From Verrucomicrobiales bacterium (GTDB lineage: Bacteria; Verrucomicrobiota; Verrucomicrobiia; Limisphaerales; J093), in contig JACKPW010000007.1 in assembly GCA_024233215.1 (NCBI GenBank), forward strand, positions 248,001 to 312,000: a stretch of 64,000 bases of DNA, in the 5' to 3' direction. Below the pieces are notes generated by a model, which did not search any database, was not told the DNA's origin, and saw nothing but the letters and a program-made list of their open reading frames with translations. The translations under genes and the position numbers were made by a program. Every line of letters begins with the position of its first letter. Within the stretch, counting starts at the first letter, position 1. This document shows positions 35,217-41,610 of the stretch, piece after piece.

Positions 35217-35695
35217 CACATGATTCCCAAGGGACACCGCTCTGGCACCCCGCACTCTCCCATCTCCCTCCCAGAATCGGCAAGCCTCACGTAAACGGGT
35301 CGAACGGGGTCAGTTGTTGAGGTTGTATCCGGCCTTGTCTGATGGGCGCCGCCGGTAGAGCAGAGGCTGCAGGGGACCCGCGGTGTCCATCTGCAGTCGG
35401 GGCGCAGTATGAACCGCCGCCCTCCGCAAGCTCTGCTCGAATATTCGGACGGCGCCCTCGGGCACTTGGACCCTGGCTGCATCGACCGCAACACATCGGA
35501 TACCCACCCAATCAAGAGTGATATCCGACGATGTGCTGGCAGCCTCTCACGGTCACACTGGAACGTTGACTTCCCGCGCAAGGGGTGCTACCGGGTCGTC
35601 GCATCATAAGAATAGGCCCGAGGACCGACAGCAAAAACCCGGCTTTGTCGGATATCATCCCAATTGGCGTGATACCAGGACTCGCATAATCACTT
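35217..35695. other. intergenic region before the cassette array
   Basis: These 479 bases hold no recognised gene. They carry a 160-base inverted-repeat structure (separate entry). Motifs such as GACAAAGCCGGGTT (35633-35647 region, minus strand) and GACAAGGCCGGATAC (35320s, minus strand) recur, so this is probably old repeat material. No integron integrase is encoded here. Confidence 0.5.
35508..35667. repeat. inverted-repeat element upstream of the cassette array
   Basis: The arm at 35508-35529 (ends TGATATCCGAC) pairs with 35647-35667 (starts GTCGGATATCA). Eleven bases are perfectly complementary, with further partial pairing outwards (CCAAT/ATTGG). The 117 bases between carry no gene. It could be a MITE or a degenerate attC; I cannot tell. 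Confidence 0.45.
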
Positions 35696-35737
35696 GTTCG
35701 GCAAATCGTCAATAGCGAGCCGCCTGCAAGGATAGAC

Positions 35738-37021
35738 ATGAACACGAAATCCCCGAAAACCTGTTGTGTGGAGATGGTGGGACCGGATGTGCAGATGGAC
35801 CAGCACGGCAGTTCATACGATCCTGCGAACCGCCTGCCAGCCAAATGTCAGCACTGCTCCTTTCCCTACCTGGACTTTGTGCCGCAGCCATACTTGTTGA
35901 CCAAAGGGGTTGTGTCTCCTTCAGAGATGTCTCCGGCACAAATGGGGAATTTCCTGGTGCGCAAACGCGCCCGGCAGATCTTCGAGATTGTAGTGCCGCA
36001 AGCATGTGCGTTTTACCCTACCATCGAGAAGAAGACCAAGAAGCCGACGGACTGGTCGCTTGCAGTGCCGAAAGCCATTCTAGCCATGCCTGGCCGCAAG
36101 GCTGACAAGCAGCCCAGTTGTCCGAAATGCCACGAGCCTAAATCTGGCTACGCATTTGAGGACCACGCCAGATACATCGCACAACTTAGACAGTTCGATA
36201 GCCAAAGGGTTGACGTTTTCAAATCGCAGGACTGGGATTCTAGTGGCACGGCGGAGGACGATTTTGTGAGTGTTAATCGTGAGCGCAAGAAATCGGGCAT
36301 GCCCCCGCAGTCCTGGAAGGAGCATATCCAATGGGCTATTCCGGGTCTCGAGCCACCAACGCACCCGCAGCGGTGGACCAGGCGACATCTCAGCCGGAAC
36401 CTCTTCTTTTCCATTCGCCTGGAGCAACTCCTCAAGCGTGCCAAGGTCAAGGGGCAGCTTGTCAGGTCCTACGCCTTCAAAGAGGTGCAGCCATCTTCTG
36501 AAGATGAGAAATGGATCGAGGAAAAGTTGCGTCTTCTGGCCGACAAAGGTCTGACCGGTGCCGTGAAGCCCACACAGAAGGCGGGCGGAATCCAGAGTTG
36601 GTTCCAGCAGTTTCTCAAGCGCAACGCGACCACAGGCCAGAAGTCTGTACGCTTTGCCGCAGTGGAGCAAAAGCAGAGCATCACGTTGCCGCAGGCTTAC
36701 AAGGACTTCATCTCTGCTGTGGGCTCTAAATCATTTGCGGACGTCTGTGGTATGGAAGGCTCCACCACGACGGTTTTGTTGCCACACAGGCTCGATTTCA
36801 AAAACTATCGTCGCGGCATGATGCCTTATCTGGAAGGCGAGCAAGCAGAGGTTGACGGTGTGATGTTCGCCGAGATCGATAGTGGTGACTGTTTTGTATT
36901 CGATGTCTCCGCCAAGGCTAGCGATTGTTCGATCTACTGGTATAGACACGAGGAGAATGATCTGGAACCATTCGCCGCAAACTTTGCGGAGTGCATCAAA
37001 CGATTTGTCCAAAAGAACTAA
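35738..37021 (+). CDS. double-CxxC protein with C-terminal SUKH (SMI1/KNR4) domain
   Basis: The protein has 427 residues. Two CxxC pairs, C37/C40 (KCQHC) and C128/C131 (CPKC), suggest an N-terminal zinc-binding fold like the double-CXXCG proteins of myxobacteria. The C-terminal ~110 residues (ITLPQAYKDFISAVGS through GDCFVFDVSAKASDCSIYWYRHE) match the SUKH superfamily, many members of which are immunity proteins to polymorphic toxins. No toxin is adjacent, so an orphan immunity or regulatory role is inferred. It is the gene of cassette 1, 42 bases after the boundary, ending one base before attC1. Confidence 0.75.
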   Translation: MNTKSPKTCCVEMVGPDVQMDQHGSSYDPANRLPAKCQHCSFPYLDFVPQPYLLTKGVVSPSEMSPAQMGNFLVRKRARQIFEIVVPQACAFYPTIEKKTKKPTDWSLAVPKAILAMPGRKADKQPSCPKCHEPKSGYAFEDHARYIAQLRQFDSQRVDVFKSQDWDSSGTAEDDFVSVNRERKKSGMPPQSWKEHIQWAIPGLEPPTHPQRWTRRHLSRNLFFSIRLEQLLKRAKVKGQLVRSYAFKEVQPSSEDEKWIEEKLRLLADKGLTGAVKPTQKAGGIQSWFQQFLKRNATTGQKSVRFAAVEQKQSITLPQAYKDFISAVGSKSFADVCGMEGSTTTVLLPHRLDFKNYRRGMMPYLEGEQAEVDGVMFAEIDSGDCFVFDVSAKASDCSIYWYRHEENDLEPFAANFAECIKRFVQKN

Positions 37022-37022
37022 T

Positions 37023-37161
37023 GCCGAACAAAGATCACTGGAGCGAACCCCCGCCCCGCTTTGCCGTTCGAGAGTCGCGGGTTTCGGCGAGGCGCTCTTG
37101 TTGTCGAGGGTCACCGGCGTTATCACGGCGGGGTGGCTGTCGCTCAGTTCTGGCGTTATGC
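37023..37161 (+). repeat. attC site 1
   Basis: 139 bases. R'' is GCCGAAC (37023-37029), R' is GTTATGC (37155-37161). L'' contains CACTGGAGCGA and L' is TCGCTCAGTTCTGG: they pair except for one extra base in L'', the extrahelical base that sets strand choice in true attC sites. Inner GC-rich arms also pair. Confidence 0.85.
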
Positions 37162-37196
37162 GCCGTTACGGAAGCGGATATTGAGTAATCCAGAAG

Positions 37197-38267
37197 ATGA
37201 AGAATCAGTACTGTGAATTGTCTGAGTTAGGCTGGAACGACTGGATTGAACAGCGGGCAAGCCGCCAACCTTTAGAGACCGTCGCCCGCGTTGCGGCGGT
37301 GGATCGCGATCAATTGTTGCTAGTAGATCAAAGCGGCCACTTTCGGGCGAAGCTGGCGGGGCGGTATTTGCATCACCATCACCTAAGCCAAGAACTGCCG
37401 TGCGTAGGCGATTGGGTTTGCGTTGAGAAGCCTCCCCAGAGCGACCTTGGGGTGATACACGCCTTGCTCGAACGGAGAACATTCCTGCGACGCAAGTCAG
37501 CCGGTAATGCTACAGAGTACCAGATGATCGCGGCGAACCTGGACTACGTGCTGATCGTTCAGTCGTGCCACTTCGATTTCAATCCGAAGCGCTTGGAACG
37601 CTATCTCGTCATGGTAATGGAGGGCGGCGCCGAGCCGTACATCCTGCTGACCAAGACGGATTTGGTGAATCCCGCAGTTCTGGCAACACAGTTGGATGAA
37701 ATTCAATCCCTCGGTATCACCGCACCGATCATACCTTTGAGCAACTTAACGGGGGATGGCCTGGAGGATGTCAAACGCCTGCCACAGCCGGGAAAGACCT
37801 ATTGCTTCGTCGGTTCATCGGGGGTAGGCAAGAGCACCTTGATTAATCGGCTGGTCGGCCGAGCAAGGATGGAAACAGGCCAGATCAGCGGTACTGGCGA
37901 AGGGCGCCACACGACCGTTCGTCGTGAGTTGCTGCGTCTCGACGGAGGGGCACTGGTTATCGACAACCCAGGTATGCGCGAATTCGGCATCCTCGGAGCG
38001 GAAAGCGGTATCGCCAGCAGCTATGCAGACATCACTGCCCTGTCGAGCCTATGTCGTTATCAAGACTGTAGCCACACCAGCGAACCCGGCTGCGCTGTCC
38101 GTGCTGCCGTGGATGCGGACGAAATCACTCAGGAAGCTCTTGATGGCTTTCTCAAGCTCAAAGAAGAGTCCGCCTTCAATGACATGTCCTATGTCGAAAA
38201 GAGAAAAAGGGACCGGGACTTTGGTCGATTCATCAAGTCGGCAAAGAAAGACTTACGGAATAGGTAG
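37197..38267 (+). CDS. rsgA: ribosome small subunit-dependent GTPase A
   Basis: The 356-residue circularly permuted GTPase acts in late 30S maturation. It has an N-terminal OB-like region, then G4 (LLTKTDLV) before G1 (GSSGVGKST, 206-214) and G3 (DNPGM). The C-terminal zinc knuckle uses C286, C291, H293 and C299. All motifs are intact. It is notable that this ribosome-assembly factor is the sole gene of an integron-type cassette (37156-38345), so it is probably an extra, mobile copy. It starts 36 bases after the attC1 boundary and ends 15 bases before attC2. Confidence 0.93.
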   Translation: MKNQYCELSELGWNDWIEQRASRQPLETVARVAAVDRDQLLLVDQSGHFRAKLAGRYLHHHHLSQELPCVGDWVCVEKPPQSDLGVIHALLERRTFLRRKSAGNATEYQMIAANLDYVLIVQSCHFDFNPKRLERYLVMVMEGGAEPYILLTKTDLVNPAVLATQLDEIQSLGITAPIIPLSNLTGDGLEDVKRLPQPGKTYCFVGSSGVGKSTLINRLVGRARMETGQISGTGEGRHTTVRRELLRLDGGALVIDNPGMREFGILGAESGIASSYADITALSSLCRYQDCSHTSEPGCAVRAAVDADEITQEALDGFLKLKEESAFNDMSYVEKRKRDRDFGRFIKSAKKDLRNR

Positions 38268-38282
38268 CGTGTTCGCGGCGGC

Positions 38283-38351
38283 GCATAACCCATCATCCGA
38301 TCGGACCTCGCGGCAAAAGCCGCGCGAGGCCGCTCAATTCAGATGTTCGGC
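38283..38351 (+). repeat. attC site 2
   Basis: 69 bases. R'' is GCATAAC (38283-38289), R' is GTTCGGC (38345-38351). The core hairpin is CCTCGCGGC-AAAA-GCCGCGCGAGG, and the L' segment GGCCGCTCAATTCAGAT has the form common in environmental attC sites. Confidence 0.87.
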
Positions 38352-38370
38352 GGTGGCCAAAACCTGATTT

Positions 38371-38586
38371 ATGAAACCGAAGGACATTCTGAACTTCGTC
38401 GGCTATAGCGCAGTGGGAGTGGGAGCCATGCTGCTCCTGATCCACCTCCTCGGCGAAGTCCACGGGCTTATATCGTCCATGGTCATCTTCATCGTGCAGG
38501 CCGGGTTTCTTTTCACGCGCATCGGTGCGCTGGAGCGAGAGCTGCGGGATTCCCGACATCCTGCCGAGGAGCGACCTGTCCAATGA
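38371..38586 (+). CDS. small membrane protein, cassette 3
   Basis: The protein has 71 residues: two hydrophobic stretches (VGYSAVGVGAMLLLIHLLG, about 9-27, and LISSMVIFIVQAGFLF, about 33-48), then a charged tail (ERELRDSRHPAEERPVQ). No family recognised. It fills the 308-base third cassette, typical of the small unknown proteins carried by integrons. Confidence 0.7.
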   Translation: MKPKDILNFVGYSAVGVGAMLLLIHLLGEVHGLISSMVIFIVQAGFLFTRIGALERELRDSRHPAEERPVQ

Positions 38587-38593
38587 GTTCACA

Positions 38594-38659
38594 ACCGAAC
38601 AATAGGGGGTGTATTGCTCTGGCGCGAAGCGGAGCCAACAAATACGCCCTTGGTTGAAC
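38594..38659 (+). repeat. attC site 3
   Basis: 66 bases. R'' is ACCGAAC (38594-38600), R' is GTTGAAC (38653-38659, fits GTTRRRY). Arms GGGGGTGTATTG and CAAATACGCCC pair around a GC-rich loop. It starts eight bases after the stop. No further attC follows, so the array ends here. Confidence 0.75.
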
Positions 38660-39246
38660 AAGCCCGGCGAGGGGGAGGAGGAGAGAGGATCACGGGAGGC
38701 TGAAGAACGTCCCCACGAGCCATCCGCAGGAGATCCCGGAGGATCCCCCCACGCTTGGAGGGACTCATCCGACCGAAAAGTCCTCCCCACCACCGGACTG
38801 CCCTTCCGGAAGGCAGCCTTGAGGGGATCGAGATGCACGACACGACAGCAACGCGCCAAAGGCGCATTCACTCATCAGCCCTGGGGAGCGCCCTGGGAAC
38901 GTGCGCCCCTCACACGTGACAAGCCCTGAACCAGGTTTCCCGGATCCCCTTCGCCCCATTGCGCCCGATCCTGCCGCCCCCATTCCCGAGCCTCCACTTC
39001 TTCCGCCACGATCCGCTCGGCCAGGGCCCGTGGCTTCGCCCGTCGTTCCGCCCCGTAGTGCGCCATACCCCCATGCCTTCCCACCCGCGCCTCAGAATGA
39101 CCGAATGAGGGACGCTGGTGCTTCCATCCCTGCTCACGCGAGACCCGCTCCGGCCTCCACCTCGCCTTGCCACGCCTCCGACGGATCTGCCGGCATCGGA
39201 CTGGCTCGCTTCGTGGAGCGACGTGCGATAGAGTGCCAAGTCGCCG
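38660..39246. other. intergenic region beyond the cassette array
   Basis: These 587 bases hold no recognised gene. The only clear structure is a REP-like copy at 38843-38901. GC returns to the level of the main chromosome. Confidence 0.5.
38843..38901. repeat. REP-like palindromic repeat (copy of the element at 4930)
   Basis: CGCGCCAAAGGCGC, then CTCATCAGCCCTGGGG and CGCCCTGGGAACG, match one half of the element at 4930-5127, including the CTCRTCAGCCC spacer. It indicates a dispersed repeat family in this genome. Confidence 0.7.
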
Positions 39247-41475
39247 ATGGAATTGCGCGCGTTTGCCGAGCAGGTGTTGTTCGCCAGGTCTCTTGAGGAG
39301 AAGCTGTGGCGTCCCGAAGTTGTTACGGACGAGAATCCCGGACCGGCAATCGTCGCCCCATCGGCGCCGGGGCGTCCGCGGGAATTGCAGTTCAAGGCGG
39401 ACCGGGGTCAATCGGCGGAGTTCCCGCGTGTGCATCAGCTCGAGCGCGAAACCGAACGCGGTCGCCTGCTCCATTTCTTCGCCAACCACGAACTGCTGGC
39501 CACCGAGTTGATGGCCCTGGTGCTGCTCCGGTTCCCTGATGCCCCACCGGCCTTCCGTCGCGGCGTGCTGCAGACCCTGCGTGACGAACAGGATCACACC
39601 CGCCTCTATGTTGAGCGCATGGCCGCGTGCGGGGTGCAGTTCGGCGAACTGCCGGTCAGCGGCTATTTCTGGCGCATGATCTCCGGCATGGAGAACCCCA
39701 TCGACTACGTGGCCGGCCTGAGCCTGACGTTCGAGCAGGCCAACCTGGACTTCTCCCGCCACTACGCGGCCTGCTTTTCCACGGTCGGCGACGCCCCAAC
39801 CGCCGGGTTGCTCGACCGCATCTACCATGACGAAATCCGGCATGTCGCCTACGGTTTGCGCTGGTTCCGCCGTTGGAAGCAGCCGGATGAATGCGATTGG
39901 GCGGCGTTTTGCCGGGTGCTCCGCTTTCCGTTGTCTCCGCAACGCGCCAAGGGATTCACGGTGAACGTCGAGGGTCGCCGGTTGGCCGGACTGGACCCGT
40001 CGTTCATTGCCGAACTCGAGGTGTATGCGCAATCGCGGGGTCGCACGCCCGGCGTCTTCCTGTTCAACCCCTTCACCGAGGCCCACATCGCATACGGCAG
40101 GGCCTTCACGCCGGATCAACGGCAGCGGGATTTCCACGCGGATCTCGAGAACCTCCCGCAGTTTCTCTCCCGCCAGGATGATCTCGTCCTGGTGGAACGG
40201 CGACCGTCGGTGACCTTCCTCGCCGGGCTCAAGCGGGCCGGCTTCGTGCTCCCGGAGTTCATCGAGGCCGGGGGCGGTCCCCGTGAGCCATCGATCCGAC
40301 CGACGGCCCGCCCGCGGGAGAAAGCCGATCTCCCGAGTGAAGCGGTGCCGAAGGACCGGAGATTCGGGCAACTCCGGCCCTGGGCCTGGGGACCTGACAG
40401 CGTGGGGTTACTCCAACCGTTTGCCGCCCGTTCCAGCCAGGGGGAGGCGGGCCTTGAGGGTCGGTTTACCCCTGCGATCGCCGCCCTCTACTCGAAGGCC
40501 TCGGGGGTGGCGTTGTTGAACGAAGTCCTGGATCGGTCGCCGCGGTGTCCGTTCAGGACCGCCCCTTCGCAGGGCCCGGGCGAAACGTGGCTGTGCGACC
40601 CACAGGATGCCGGTCGGGAAGTGCGATCGCTTGACGAAGCCCTGGCGGTGATCGCGGAATGCCGGGGCCGGGGCCACCACCGGCTTGTGGCGAAGGAGGC
40701 GTTGGGACTGGCGGGGAGCAACGCGATCCGGCTGTGGGAACCGGAACTGCTCGAATCCCAGCGGCGCTGGATGGCAGGAGTACTGGAGCGGGGACAGTCG
40801 CTGATCATCGAGCCGTGGCTCGATCGATTGCTGGATTTCTCGCTGCAATACGACATGGGACCGGACGGTCTGCGAAAGTGCGGATGCACGGGCTTGATCA
40901 ACGATCACCGTGGCCAGTTCCTGGGCAACCACGCCGCGCCAAACCACGCGCGGTCGCTGCCGGAGACGGTGAGCCGCGCGTTGCCCGATCACCCGGGGAA
41001 GTTCGCGTGGCTGCAGGGCGTCTTCGAAGCGGTTGCGATGGCTCTCGAAGCGAAGCTGAGCGCAGCGGGTTACATCGGTCCAGTGGGCATTGACGCGTTC
41101 GTCTACCGCGACGCCCGGGGCGTTCCGCGACTGAAGCCGGTGGTCGAGATCAACCCGCGTTACACGATGGGCCGCCTGACCGTCGAGTTGATGCGGCAGG
41201 TTGCACCCGGAAGCCACGGATTGCTGTGGCTGTGGAACCGGGCCTTGTTACGACGGCACGGACTGGCGGATTATCCATCGCTGTCGCAACGGTTGGCGGA
41301 GGAAGCGCCGATTGTGCAGGTGGGCGAACCGAAGCCACGAATCCGCTCGGGCGCAGTCTGCCTCAACGACCCGGCGACGGCCCGGGTCTGTCTTGCGGTA
41401 TTCCAGGTGTTCCCGGACCGGCACTCGCTCGGCTCTGAACTTGCAGACCCTTGCGTTCTGGGTAAGCCGGTCTAA
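39247..41475 (+). CDS. DUF455 ferritin-like domain fused to an ATP-grasp-like domain
   Basis: The protein has 742 residues. The N-terminal ~240 are ferritin-like (DUF455/MiaE-like), with candidate di-iron ligands E82 (NHELLATELMAL), E114 and H117 (DEQDHTRLY), E163 (FEQANLDF), E196 and H199 (YHDEIRHVAYG). The middle is less conserved. The C-terminal third (about 430-710), with RLVAKEALGLAGS, LIIEPWLDRLLDFSLQYDMG and VVEINPRYTMGRL, matches an ATP-grasp ligase core. The reaction is unknown; an oxygenase-ligase making a modified peptide or small molecule is possible. I see no frameshift at the junction. Confidence 0.78.
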   Translation: MELRAFAEQVLFARSLEEKLWRPEVVTDENPGPAIVAPSAPGRPRELQFKADRGQSAEFPRVHQLERETERGRLLHFFANHELLATELMALVLLRFPDAPPAFRRGVLQTLRDEQDHTRLYVERMAACGVQFGELPVSGYFWRMISGMENPIDYVAGLSLTFEQANLDFSRHYAACFSTVGDAPTAGLLDRIYHDEIRHVAYGLRWFRRWKQPDECDWAAFCRVLRFPLSPQRAKGFTVNVEGRRLAGLDPSFIAELEVYAQSRGRTPGVFLFNPFTEAHIAYGRAFTPDQRQRDFHADLENLPQFLSRQDDLVLVERRPSVTFLAGLKRAGFVLPEFIEAGGGPREPSIRPTARPREKADLPSEAVPKDRRFGQLRPWAWGPDSVGLLQPFAARSSQGEAGLEGRFTPAIAALYSKASGVALLNEVLDRSPRCPFRTAPSQGPGETWLCDPQDAGREVRSLDEALAVIAECRGRGHHRLVAKEALGLAGSNAIRLWEPELLESQRRWMAGVLERGQSLIIEPWLDRLLDFSLQYDMGPDGLRKCGCTGLINDHRGQFLGNHAAPNHARSLPETVSRALPDHPGKFAWLQGVFEAVAMALEAKLSAAGYIGPVGIDAFVYRDARGVPRLKPVVEINPRYTMGRLTVELMRQVAPGSHGLLWLWNRALLRRHGLADYPSLSQRLAEEAPIVQVGEPKPRIRSGAVCLNDPATARVCLAVFQVFPDRHSLGSELADPCVLGKPV

Positions 41476-41610
41476 CGATCATGAGCGTTCTGAAGGCAGC
41501 CGAAGACCTCGCCAACGCCAGGAGATTCGCACGGTCCCACCGTGAAGGAATCAACTGGCAAATCGAAGCGAACGAAGCCGATTGATGGCTCGCCTGTATT
41601 CCTCCAAGGG

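Larger units (their letters stand above)
35696..38659 (+). mobile_element. integron-type gene cassette array (three cassettes, no integrase)
   Basis: Three same-strand genes are each followed closely by an attC-like site. Cassettes run 35697-37155, 37156-38345 and 38346-38653. The decisive check is internal: a cassette begins with the last six bases of its own R' site, and these must pair with its R'' site. Cassette 1 starts TTCGGC and has R'' GCCGAAC (perfect). Cassette 2 starts TTATGC and has R'' GCATAAC (perfect). Cassette 3 starts TTCGGC and has R'' ACCGAAC (outer base mismatched). The array is lower in GC than its surroundings. With no intI in the window it fits a CALIN. Confidence 0.87.
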
